Of a stretch of DNA of 64,000 nt, positions 6,770-14,911 are shown in pieces. The position numbers and the translations under genes are program-made. The first letter of the stretch is position 1. Each line of letters opens with the position of its first letter. Under the pieces are notes generated by a model. That model did no database searches. It saw nothing but the letters and a program-made list of their open reading frames with translations, and was not told the origin of the DNA. Origin of the DNA: Antribacter soli (GTDB lineage: Bacteria > Actinomycetota > Actinomycetes > Actinomycetales > Cellulomonadaceae); the NCBI RefSeq assembly GCF_021568775.1, contig NZ_JAKGSG010000022.1, positions 1 through 64,000 on the forward strand. The letters are read 5' to 3'.

Positions 6770-7660
6770 TCAGTCGTCCGACGGCAGCTCGGCGACGCGC
6801 GCCACGGCCGGCGCCACGGCGTCGCGCACCCAGGCGGCGAGCGGCGTTGCCGGCGGGCGCAGCATGACGGTGTCGACGCCGGCGGCGGCATAAGGCCGCA
6901 TCTCCGCGACGAACGCGTCGACGTCGCCCGCGATCAGCGCGCCGCCGTTGTGCACCATGGTCACCCGGATCTCGGCGGGGTCGCGGCCGACGTCCTCGCA
7001 GTGCCCGTGCAGCACGTCGAGCTTGTGGCGCAGCACGTCGGGGCTGTTCGCGTACTGGTTGAGGTTGCATGCGTCGGCGTACTGCGCGACGAGGCGCAGG
7101 GTCTTCTTCTCTCCGGACCCGCCGATCATGATCTCGGGCCGCGAGAGCGGCATCGGCGAGCACACGGTCTCGGCGAGCCGGTAGTGCTTGCCCTCGTACG
7201 GGCCTGTGCGCTCCGGGTCGTACATCTGCTTCGCGATCTGCACGGCCTCCTCGAGCATCTCGAACCGCTCCCGCAGCGGCGGGAACGGCACGCCGAACGC
7301 CTCGTGCTCGCGGCCGTACCAGGCCGCGCCGAGGCCGAACGTCGCCCGACCCCCCGAGAGCACGTCGAGGGTGGCGACGATCTTGGCCAGGAGGCCGGGA
7401 TATCGGTACGTCACGCCGGACACCAGGACCCCGAGCTGCACCGTCTCCGTGCGGCCGGCCAGGTAGCCGAGGGTGGTGTAGGCCTCCAGCATGGGGTCGT
7501 ACGCCGGGAACCCGGCCGGTTCCATCTGGAACCAGTGATCCATGACGGACAGCCAGCCGAGCCCAGCCTCCTCGGCCGCGGAGGCGGTGTCCGCGAGCTC
7601 CTGGCGGAGCTGCGCGGGCTGGACGGAGTCGAAGCGCATGAGGTGGGCACCGAGTCGCAT
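6770..7660 (-). CDS. LLM-class F420-dependent oxidoreductase
   Basis: This 296-residue luciferase-like TIM-barrel protein probably uses reduced F420 or FMN to act on an unidentified substrate. Features include LGWLSVMDHWFQM, LGVLVSGVTYRYPGLLAK (the region around the non-prolyl cis-peptide), SGGRATFGLGAAWY and IMIGGSGEKKTLRLVAQYADACN, all typical of the F420 branch. ATG 7660 is preferred over an in-frame GTG at 7675 because GGAGG lies 8 nt before the ATG and overlaps the GTG codon. Genes on either side share the strand with gaps of about 32-36 nt (App1 phosphatase downstream, tag upstream). Confidence 0.87.
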   Translation of the reverse strand: MRLGAHLMRFDSVQPAQLRQELADTASAAEEAGLGWLSVMDHWFQMEPAGFPAYDPMLEAYTTLGYLAGRTETVQLGVLVSGVTYRYPGLLAKIVATLDVLSGGRATFGLGAAWYGREHEAFGVPFPPLRERFEMLEEAVQIAKQMYDPERTGPYEGKHYRLAETVCSPMPLSRPEIMIGGSGEKKTLRLVAQYADACNLNQYANSPDVLRHKLDVLHGHCEDVGRDPAEIRVTMVHNGGALIAGDVDAFVAEMRPYAAAGVDTVMLRPPATPLAAWVRDAVAPAVARVAELPSDD

Positions 7661-7696
7661 GGTTCGATCCTCCACCCCCGGTTGCCCCCGTCAATC

Positions 7697-8347
7697 TCAG
7701 GAGTTGATGCGCGTCTTCCCCGCAGCCGAGGGGCACGTCGCCAGGTGGTCGTCCACCACGCCGCACGCCTGCATCGCCGCGTACATCGTGGTGGGGCCGA
7801 CGAACCGGAAGCCCGCCTTCTTGAGCGCCTTGCTCAGCGCGAGGGACTCGGGCGTGGTGGCCGGGACGTCCGTCCAGGTCGCGGGGCGGGCGGGACGGCT
7901 CGCTGGGTCGGGAGCGAAGGACCAGAACAGCTCGTCCAGGGTCTGCCCCGCGTCGCGGAGCGCGACGAGGGCGCGGGCGTTGTCGATCGTCGCCTCGATC
8001 TTGCGCCGGTTCCGGATGATCCGGGCGTCCTCCAGGAGCCGCGCCACGTCGGCCTCGCCGAAGGCCGCGACGGCCTCGGGCTCGAAGCTCGCGAAGACCT
8101 CGCGGAAGGCCGGTCTCTTGCGCAGCACGGTGATCCAGGCGAGCCCGGACTGGAAGCCCTCCAGCGCGATGCGCTCGAACAGCGCGCCGTCGCCGTGCAC
8201 GGGCAGGCCCCACTCGGTGTCGTGGTACGCCTCGTACATCGGGTCGCCGTCGCCGAAGCAACGGGCGCCCGGCGCCGGTGCGCCCAGCGGCTTCGGCTCG
8301 CCCGCGCCCTCGGCCGGCGTGCTCGCGTCGATCGTCTCCGTCGTCAT
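7697..8347 (-). CDS. tag: DNA-3-methyladenine glycosylase I (Tag)
   Basis: The 216-residue enzyme removes 3-methyladenine from alkylated DNA to start base-excision repair. It shows the Tag features in order: RCFGDGDPMYEAYHDTEWG at the N-terminus, LFERIALEGFQSGLAWITVL, ARIIRNRRKIEATIDNA, and KALKKAGFRFVGPTTMYAAM near the end. The family's zinc site uses a Cys and His at the N-terminus and His and Cys near the C-terminus; C30, H42 and the late H-x3-C pair (DDHLATCPS) fit. CACAGT lies 6 nt before the ATG, a leaderless arrangement. The frame stays open upstream to about 9.8 kb, which is not coding. Confidence 0.95.
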   Translation of the reverse strand: MTTETIDASTPAEGAGEPKPLGAPAPGARCFGDGDPMYEAYHDTEWGLPVHGDGALFERIALEGFQSGLAWITVLRKRPAFREVFASFEPEAVAAFGEADVARLLEDARIIRNRRKIEATIDNARALVALRDAGQTLDELFWSFAPDPASRPARPATWTDVPATTPESLALSKALKKAGFRFVGPTTMYAAMQACGVVDDHLATCPSAAGKTRINS

Positions 8348-8489
8348 GGGACCACTGTGCCCCCTGCCACCGACACGCCGCGCCCGCCGTGCACCAGGCT
8401 GGGGACAAGTCCGTGGGCAGACAGCTTGTGGTCGGAACCCCGGCCGCCCGCCGGCGTCAGGAGTGCCGGTGCGGCTGCGGCCGGGAGCC

Positions 8490-8849
8490 TCACCGGGAGC
8501 CCTCGTCAGGATCGCGCTTGCGGGCGATGTAGGCCTCGATCCCGTCGAGGAGGATCCCGACGGAGAACCCGACATCGTCCACGAGGACGGGGTCGTCCTC
8601 GGTCGGGCGGGGCGCGCCGGCGTCGTTGAACAGGCGGAACACCGCCGGGTAGTCGGCGGGCCGGGCAACGCGGGCGAGCAGGGCGCCGAAGTCGGCGTAC
8701 GGGTCGGCCGCGCGCACCGCATCGGGGTCGAGCTCCTCGTCGGGCGTGCCGTCGGGCACGTCGCCCGAGGCCCGGACGGATGCCAGGGCGGCAAGCCGCG
8801 TGGAGGTGCGGACGGCGCTGACGGCGCCGGCGAAGTCCGATGACCATGT
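8490..8849 (-). pseudogene. TetR regulator remnant: C-terminal half only
   Basis: About 118 residues in this frame resemble the TetR C-terminal ligand-binding domain (PF02909 type): a helical start around FAGAVSAVRTSTRLAALAS, then PADYPAVFRLFND and the ending DVGFSVGILLDGIEAYIARK. The DNA-binding HTH that should occupy the first 60-70 residues is missing; where it should be, the divergent DinB gene begins. There is no convincing start codon. The remnant may once have regulated a gene here, but it can no longer bind DNA. A short translated protein from GTG 8759 cannot be excluded. Confidence 0.6.
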
Positions 8850-8875
8850 CGGTGGCCCGCGGCAGACTGGCCGGC

Positions 8876-9484
8876 ATGGACGACGACGCCGGACGGTACG
8901 ACGAGAAGACGATCCTCAAGCGGTACCTGCAGCGGGCCCGCGAGGCGCTGCTGTGGAAGGTCGAGGGTCTGCCGGAGCGTGAGGCGCGGCTGCCGCGCAC
9001 GCCCACCGGCACGAACCTGCTGGGCATCGTCAAGCACGCCGCGACCATCGAGATCGGGTACTTCGGCGACACGTTCGGCCGCGCCTGGCCCACGCCGGAG
9101 GAGATCCCTTGGTACGACAGTCTGGAGGAGGACCCCCAGGCTGACTGGTACGCCACCAAGGACCAGTCGATCGAGCAGATCACGGGTCTGTACCGGCGCG
9201 TGTGGGCGTTCGCCGATGCCACGATCGACGAGCTCCCGCTCGACGCCCGGGGCCACGTCCCGTGGTGGGGCGAGAACGGTGACGTGTCGCTGTTCTGGAT
9301 CATCCTGCACGTCACCGCCGACCTGACGCAGCACGCCGGTCATGCCGACATCCTGCGGGAGCTCGCGGACGGCAGCGCCGGCCTGCGGGCGGACGCGTCG
9401 AACCTGCCCGGCTGGGACGAGGAGGAACGGCTCGCGTACCTGGGGAAGCTTCAGGGGATCGCGGAGGCGTTCCCCGGGCGCTGA
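8876..9484 (+). CDS. DinB family protein (mycothiol/bacillithiol transferase-like four-helix bundle)
   Basis: The 202-residue protein belongs to the DinB/YfiT four-helix superfamily, whose members are thiol-dependent transferases or metal-binding proteins of stress metabolism. The three-histidine metal site is seen as H in GIVKHAATIEIGYFG and the two histidines of LTQHAGHADILREL, with VFWIILHVTADLTQ-like context preceding. The ATG at 8876 is preceded by CAGACT and a 7-nt gap, the leaderless pattern; ATG 8840 upstream lacks any signal. It abuts the headless tetR remnant on the other strand. The cosubstrate thiol is unknown; mycothiol is likely in an actinobacterium. Confidence 0.87.
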   Translation: MDDDAGRYDEKTILKRYLQRAREALLWKVEGLPEREARLPRTPTGTNLLGIVKHAATIEIGYFGDTFGRAWPTPEEIPWYDSLEEDPQADWYATKDQSIEQITGLYRRVWAFADATIDELPLDARGHVPWWGENGDVSLFWIILHVTADLTQHAGHADILRELADGSAGLRADASNLPGWDEEERLAYLGKLQGIAEAFPGR

Positions 9485-9657
9485 CCAGCGCACCCACCGC
9501 CGCGGTGACCCCCACGGACGCCGCCGCGGCAGCCTGACGAACGGCGTCATGGCGGGCGTCGTGGCAGGCGTCCTGACGGCCGACACGCCGGGCCGACCCG
9601 ACCGGCGTGTCGGCGGTCCGCGTGCAGAGCGGTCCGCGGCAGACGAGACTGCCGGTT

Positions 9658-10920
9658 GTGATCTCCCAGGACACTGCTCGTCCGGGACCGTCGGATGCTT
9701 CCGCCACGGCCGGCGCCGGCGGACCGGCTCCGACGTCCACACCGGGCGAGCCCTCACCGCCTCGACGCGCGGCGCACCGTGGGTCCCGGCGTCCGGCACT
9801 GTCGGTCGTCACGCTGGTCGGCGCGCTCGTGCTCGGCCTCGTCGCCGTCGCAGCCGTGCGGGGTCTTCGAGAGCACCGGGCGAGCGAGCTGCGAGAGGCG
9901 CGCTCCGCTGTCGGGCAGATGCTTGACGAGGCGACCCGCGCGCAGGAGGCCCTGCGTGAGCAGGTGGCGGCCGGCGAGGAGCTCCTCGCGGCGTCGGAGG
10001 GCCACGTGGCCGACGACGCGGGCCGGGTCGCGCTGACCGTCGCCCTCGACGCGGCCGCGCCGTTCCGGGAGGCCGTGCCGCCCGCGGTCCCGGCGCCGGG
10101 CACCGACGAGGAGACCCTGGACGGCCTGCGCGAGGCCGCGGACGAAGTGTCCGCCTGGGCAGGCCAGGTGGCGTTGGCGACGAGGGACCTCGTCGCCGGC
10201 GTCGGCCGGGTCCGCGCTTCCCAGGAGGCGTGGCAGCTCGCCCGGTCCGTGGCGGCGCTCGACGCTGCGACCGCACGGCTCGACGGCTCCGTCGAGGGCG
10301 CGGGGTGGACGCTGCGGTGGGCGGACCGGGCCGGTGCGCCCGACGACGCCCGGGCCTCCCTCGCGGCCGCCATCGACTCGGGCGAGGCGCGCCTCGGCGA
10401 GGCCGTCGACCGGATCGACCGCGAGGCCGTCGACGCGGCGGTGAGCACCCTGACCGCGACGCGCGACGAGCTCGAGCGGGCCGCCTGGTCTGCTCGCGAC
10501 ACGCTCGCGACCGGCGGGAACGGGAGGTACGACCGCTCCGAGCTGTGCTCGCTGGGTCTGAACCAGGACGCGCAGGAGCAGTTCCTGCGGTGCGGTGCCG
10601 CCGAGGCGTGGGGGCGGATGTCGGAGGAGTTCGCGGAGGAGTTCGGGCACCCGATCCCGGTCGAGTTCGCCTACCGGCCGTACGACGTGCAGCTGTGGGC
10701 GTTCGCCGAGTACGGGGCGGGGCGGGCCGCCGAGCCCGCCACCTCGCAGCACGGCTGGGGCGCGGCGGTCGACCTGCCGGAGTACGGCGAGTACGACTAC
10801 GGACAGCCGAAGCGCGAGTGGATCGCGGCGAACGGTCCGCGCTTCGGGTGGGACGCGCCCGGGTGGGCGCAGGAGGACGGCGGCCGCGAGGAGCCGTGGC
10901 ACTTCGAGTTCACCGGGTGA
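9658..10920 (+). CDS. Membrane-anchored D-Ala-D-Ala carboxypeptidase-like M15 (VanY) peptidase
   Basis: This 420-residue protein has a proline-rich cytoplasmic N-terminus, one membrane anchor (about 50-70, LSVVTLVGALVLGLVAVAAV), a long alpha-helical extracytoplasmic stalk of about 250 residues and a C-terminal M15B peptidase domain. The zinc-site motifs are visible: SQHGWGAAVDL (SxHxxGxAxD) and EPWHFEF (the ExxWH site). It would trim D-alanine from peptidoglycan stem peptides. The helical stalk suggests spacing from the membrane or partner contact. The GTG 9658 start has GAGACT 7 nt upstream; GTG 9607 is the alternative start and would add 17 residues. Confidence 0.83.
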   Translation: MISQDTARPGPSDASATAGAGGPAPTSTPGEPSPPRRAAHRGSRRPALSVVTLVGALVLGLVAVAAVRGLREHRASELREARSAVGQMLDEATRAQEALREQVAAGEELLAASEGHVADDAGRVALTVALDAAAPFREAVPPAVPAPGTDEETLDGLREAADEVSAWAGQVALATRDLVAGVGRVRASQEAWQLARSVAALDAATARLDGSVEGAGWTLRWADRAGAPDDARASLAAAIDSGEARLGEAVDRIDREAVDAAVSTLTATRDELERAAWSARDTLATGGNGRYDRSELCSLGLNQDAQEQFLRCGAAEAWGRMSEEFAEEFGHPIPVEFAYRPYDVQLWAFAEYGAGRAAEPATSQHGWGAAVDLPEYGEYDYGQPKREWIAANGPRFGWDAPGWAQEDGGREEPWHFEFTG

Positions 10921-10957
10921 AATCGACGGGAAGACCGCCCGCTTAACGTCTTGTAAC

Positions 10958-11040
10958 ACGCGGGTGTTGTTTACGTGACATCAGTACGGATACCTTCTGA
11001 GCGCTATGTGCCCATATTTCACAGTGTGGGCACACACCGA
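10958..11040 (+). promoter_or_regulatory. Promoter region of the subtilase gene with two inverted repeats
   Basis: AT-richer than its surroundings. It holds AACAC-GCGG-GTGTT (a 5-bp inverted repeat) and GTGCCCA-N12-TGGGCAC (a 7-bp inverted repeat), upstream and downstream respectively of a possible -10 (GATACC). Both are candidate operators for the secreted protease gene. The regulator is unknown. Confidence 0.45.
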
Positions 11041-11068
11041 TCTCATACGCGCCTCAGAAGGGCAATCC

Positions 11069-14000
11069 ATGCGCTTGAGCAGACATCCCCTCACCCGGCT
11101 CGCGGCCGTCACCTCGTGCACCGCGCTCGCCCTGACCACTCTGGCCTCCACGGCTGCCGCGGCACCGTCGCCGCGCCCGACCGACTTCGCCGACGCGTCG
11201 GACGAGATCGTCTCGGTCACCGACGGCACCAAGTCGCCCACCAGCGCGTTGGCGCAGACGCCCGACAGCCTGCTGGGTCTGACCTCCGGCAACCCCGTCG
11301 ACGTCATCGTCAAGTACGACTACGACGCCGTGGCATCGTACGAGGGCGGCGTCGCGGGCTACTCCGCGACGAGTCCCAAGGTCACCGGCAAGGAGCTCTC
11401 GACGAAGGACACCGCGACGAGGCGGTACGAGGCCTTCGTCAAGGGCCAGGAGAGGGACATCACGGCTGACGTCAAGGCCGCGGTGCCCGGCGTCACGGTG
11501 CACGAGAGCTTCACCACCGTCTACGGCGGCGTGGCCGCGACGGTCCCGGGCGACAAGATCGACGAGCTGCTCGCGGTGCCGGGCGTGGTCGCCGTCCAGG
11601 AGGACGTCCTCAACCAGCCGCTGACCGACTCGAGCATCGAGTTCATCAATGCACCCGCCGCGTACGAGGCGCTGGGCACGGACAGCCTCGCCGGTGCCGG
11701 TGTCGTGTACGCGAACCTGGACACCGGCCTGTGGCCCGAGCACCCGTCCTTCACGGACGACGGCGCGCTGCCGGACTACACCGGGCCGGCGATCCCCTGC
11801 GAGTTCGGGGACAACCCGCTCACGCCGGAGGCCGACCCCTTCGAGTGCAACGACAAGCTCATCGGCGGTCGCCACTTCACCGACTCGTACGACCGCGCCT
11901 ACCCGCCGGGCACCCCGGAGGCGGACATGTACGCCGGTACGGCGCGTGACGGCGACGGCCACGGCTCGCACACCGCGTCGACGTCGTCCGGCGTGATCGT
12001 CGAGCACCCGCAGCCGTTCGGGCCCGACATCGCGAAGATCCAGGGTGTCGCCCCCGGCGCCCAGATCATCGAGTACAAGGTGTGCGGCCCGGAGGGCTGC
12101 CGCGGCGCCGACACGATGTCGGCCACGCAGCAGGCGATCCTCGACGGCGCCGACGTGCTCAACTACTCGATCTCGGGCGGCACCAGCCCGCTGACGGACC
12201 CGACCGAGCTCGCGTTCTTCGACGCCTACAACGCCGGCGTCTTCGTCGCGGCCTCGGCCGGCAACAACGGCCCGGCCGCGGCCACGGCGAACCACCTCTC
12301 GCCGTGGGTCACCACGGTGGCGGCCTCGACCCAGAAGCGCACGTTCACCTCGTCGTTCACGCTGACGGCCGACGACGGCACGACGTTCACCGGCACGGGC
12401 GCCTCGCTCACCGCCGGTGTCGAGACGCCTGCCCCCGTCGTGCTCGCGTCCTCGTTCGACGACCCGCTGTGCCAGAACCCGGCCCCGGCCGACGTCGTCG
12501 CCGGCAAGATCGTGCTGTGCCAGCGCGGCGTGAACGCCCGCGTGGCGAAGGGCTACAACGTCTCGCAGGGCGGTGCCGCCGGCATGATCCTGTTCAACGC
12601 GACCCTGGCCGACACCGCGCTGGACAACCACTACCTGCCGACGGTGCACGTCGCGGACGGCACGGAGCTCAAGGCGTGGGCGCTGGCCCACTCCGGCATC
12701 ACGGGCTCGTTCACCGCGGGCGTCCAGGCGGAGGCCACGGGTGACGTCATGGCGGCGTTCTCCTCGCGCGGCCCGGCCGGCGCGTTCATCAAGCCGGACA
12801 TCACCGCCCCGGGCGTGCAGATCCTCGCCGCGGCGACCCCGACGCCCCAGTCGACCGACGGCGGCCCCGCGGGGAACTACTACCAGGCCATCGGCGGTAC
12901 CTCGATGTCGTCCCCGCACATCGCGGGCGTCGCCATCCTGCTCAAGGCCGTGCACCCGGACTGGACGCCCGGCGAGATCAAGTCGGCGATCATGACGCAG
13001 TCGACCACCGCGGTCGTCAAGGAGGACCTCGTCACGCCGGCCGACCCGTTCGACATGGGCGCGGGACGCGTGGACGTGGGCGCCGCCCTCGACGCGCCGA
13101 TCACGATCTCGGACGACGCGCTGGACATGTTCCTCAAGACCGGCGACCCGGTGCACGCGGTCGACATCAACCTCCCGTCGATCAACGCTCCGCTCCTGCC
13201 GGGCCGCCTCACCACGGTCCGCACCCTGAAGAACATGACCGCGGACGAGATCGTGGTCCAGCCGAAGGCGACGGTGCCCGCGGGCTCGTCGATCACCTTC
13301 AACCGGAGGTCGTACACGATCCCCGCCGGCGGCACCGCCGACGTGGCGATCACGATCTCCACGTCGGCCGCCGAGGGCGTGCAGCAGTTCGGCCAGGTCG
13401 TGTTCCACACGAACAAGGGCGACTCGCACATCCCCGTCGCGTTCGTCCCCGGCCAGGGCGGCGTCACGCTCGACCAGAACTGCGACGCGACCGAGCTCCG
13501 CAGGGGCGCCACGACGACCTGCACGGTCACCGCGACGAACACGACGTTCACCGACCAGGAGGTCGACGTCGACACGTTCGTCAGCCGCGGGTCGGTCGCT
13601 GTGGGCGGCCAGACCTCCGCCTCGGGCGACCTGTCGGCCGCCGCGGAGGGCACCCCGTCGATGGTCGACACCGGCTCGCCGGCGTTCGTCGACCTCGGTG
13701 CGTTCGGCATCCCCGCGAACACGATCGGTGACGAGCAGTTCCTGAACTGGGACGTCCCGGCGTTCACGTTCAACGGTCAGACCTACACGCGCCTGTCGAT
13801 CAACTCGAACGGCTACATCGTGGCGGGGCCGGCCGGGTCCACGGACAACAACTGCTGCAACCTGCCCGGCGGCCCGTCGCCGGACCGCCCGAACAGCGTG
13901 ATGGCGCCGTTCTGGACGGACCTCGACGGCACCGGCGCGCCCGGCATCCGCATCGCGTCGTCCGGTCCGTACCGGATCGTCCAGTGGGAGGTCTTCGACT

Positions 14001-14338
14001 GGGGAACCCAGCACCTGCGCAAGTTCCAGGTGTGGGTCCTCACCGGGACGACCCAGGAGATCACGTACTCCTACTCCGAGCCGCAGGTGGCGTCGCTGGC
14101 CGGCGACTTCCTCGTCGGTGCGGAGAACGGTGCCGGCCTCGGCGACATGCGGGCGATCCTCCCGGCGAACGACATCCTCGTCGAGTCGAGCCCGGCGATC
14201 CCGGGCGGGTCCCTGACGTACTCGTTCACCCTGACGGGCATCAAGGCCGGAACGACGGCGACGGTGCGCACGGAGATGACGTCGCCGACGATCTCGGGCG
14301 TCACCGTGGTCCAGGACCGCATCCGCGTCGTGCGGTAG
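11069..14338 (+). CDS. Secreted S8 subtilisin-family protease with PA domain
   Basis: This 1089-residue exoenzyme has a Sec signal peptide (about 1-32, ending ASTAAAAP), an I9-type propeptide (about 75-185), then the subtilase domain. The catalytic triad is visible: Asp218 in ANLDTGLWP, His298 in DGHGSHTAS and Ser612 in GGTSMSSPH. A PA domain (about 450-560) is inserted between His and Ser, as in the fungal/plant-like subtilases. After Ser come beta-rich modules and a C-terminal domain with FNGQTYTRLSINSNGY and PFWTDLDG, seen in secreted actinobacterial proteases. ATG 11069 is preceded by AGAAGGGC. It ends before a strong terminator. Very likely degrades extracellular protein. Confidence 0.95.
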   Translation: MRLSRHPLTRLAAVTSCTALALTTLASTAAAAPSPRPTDFADASDEIVSVTDGTKSPTSALAQTPDSLLGLTSGNPVDVIVKYDYDAVASYEGGVAGYSATSPKVTGKELSTKDTATRRYEAFVKGQERDITADVKAAVPGVTVHESFTTVYGGVAATVPGDKIDELLAVPGVVAVQEDVLNQPLTDSSIEFINAPAAYEALGTDSLAGAGVVYANLDTGLWPEHPSFTDDGALPDYTGPAIPCEFGDNPLTPEADPFECNDKLIGGRHFTDSYDRAYPPGTPEADMYAGTARDGDGHGSHTASTSSGVIVEHPQPFGPDIAKIQGVAPGAQIIEYKVCGPEGCRGADTMSATQQAILDGADVLNYSISGGTSPLTDPTELAFFDAYNAGVFVAASAGNNGPAAATANHLSPWVTTVAASTQKRTFTSSFTLTADDGTTFTGTGASLTAGVETPAPVVLASSFDDPLCQNPAPADVVAGKIVLCQRGVNARVAKGYNVSQGGAAGMILFNATLADTALDNHYLPTVHVADGTELKAWALAHSGITGSFTAGVQAEATGDVMAAFSSRGPAGAFIKPDITAPGVQILAAATPTPQSTDGGPAGNYYQAIGGTSMSSPHIAGVAILLKAVHPDWTPGEIKSAIMTQSTTAVVKEDLVTPADPFDMGAGRVDVGAALDAPITISDDALDMFLKTGDPVHAVDINLPSINAPLLPGRLTTVRTLKNMTADEIVVQPKATVPAGSSITFNRRSYTIPAGGTADVAITISTSAAEGVQQFGQVVFHTNKGDSHIPVAFVPGQGGVTLDQNCDATELRRGATTTCTVTATNTTFTDQEVDVDTFVSRGSVAVGGQTSASGDLSAAAEGTPSMVDTGSPAFVDLGAFGIPANTIGDEQFLNWDVPAFTFNGQTYTRLSINSNGYIVAGPAGSTDNNCCNLPGGPSPDRPNSVMAPFWTDLDGTGAPGIRIASSGPYRIVQWEVFDWGTQHLRKFQVWVLTGTTQEITYSYSEPQVASLAGDFLVGAENGAGLGDMRAILPANDILVESSPAIPGGSLTYSFTLTGIKAGTTATVRTEMTSPTISGVTVVQDRIRVVR

Positions 14339-14392
14339 TCGTCGTGCGGTAGTCGCGACTCCGCCCGGGCGTGGCCCGGGCACCCGTAGCAC

Positions 14393-14432
14393 CCCGGGCG
14401 CCGGGTCCTCCACGGAGGGCCCGGCGCCCGGG
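14393..14432 (+). terminator. Strong hairpin terminator after the subtilase gene
   Basis: A perfect 13-bp stem, CCCGGGCGCCGGG (14393-14405) with its complement at 14420-14432, encloses a 14-nt loop, 55 nt past the stop codon. There is no U-tract, as is usual in high-GC actinobacteria. Confidence 0.75.
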
Positions 14433-14487
14433 CTCGTCCCGGGCTGTCTCGGTGGCGGGTGCCATGCTGGAGCCGGAGGTGATGACC

Positions 14488-14901
14488 GTGCCCGTTCCCC
14501 GCATCCGCCAGGTCGTCCTCGACACGACGGACGCCCGCGCCCTCGCGGAGTTCTACCGCGAGCTCTTCGGTCTCTCCTACCGGCCCGGCGACGAGCCGCC
14601 GGCCCCTGGCGAGCCCGACCCGAACGGCGAGGACTGGCTCGTGCTGCGCAACGAGGACGGCATGCCGCTGGCGTTCCAGCAGGTCGAGAGGATCGCGCGG
14701 CCGACGTGGCCGGATCCCGCCGTGCCGCAGCAGCTCCATCTGGACACGACGGTGCCCGACGTCGCAGCCCTCGACGAGGCGCACGCGCGCGCCCTCGCCC
14801 TCGGCGCCACCCTGCTGCACGACCGGTCCGACGATCCCCAGGAGCCGCTGCGGGTCTACGCCGACCCGCAGGGCCACCCGTTCTGCATCTTCGTGGGCTG
14901 A
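14488..14901 (+). CDS. VOC family (glyoxalase/dioxygenase fold) protein
   Basis: A 137-residue protein with the paired beta-alpha-beta-beta-beta modules of the vicinal-oxygen-chelate fold: RQVVLDTTDARALAEFYRELFG in the first half, LHLDTTVPDVAALDEAHARALALGAT in the second, ending with YADPQGHPFCIF. Members include glyoxalases, bleomycin-resistance binders and dioxygenases; the substrate is unknown. GTG 14488 is preferred because GGAGGT sits 7 nt upstream, whereas ATG 14482 would be 1 nt from that site. Its stop codon is shared with the -10 box of the next gene, rlmC. Confidence 0.82.
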   Translation: MPVPRIRQVVLDTTDARALAEFYRELFGLSYRPGDEPPAPGEPDPNGEDWLVLRNEDGMPLAFQQVERIARPTWPDPAVPQQLHLDTTVPDVAALDEAHARALALGATLLHDRSDDPQEPLRVYADPQGHPFCIFVG

Positions 14902-14911
14902 TAATCGACGG

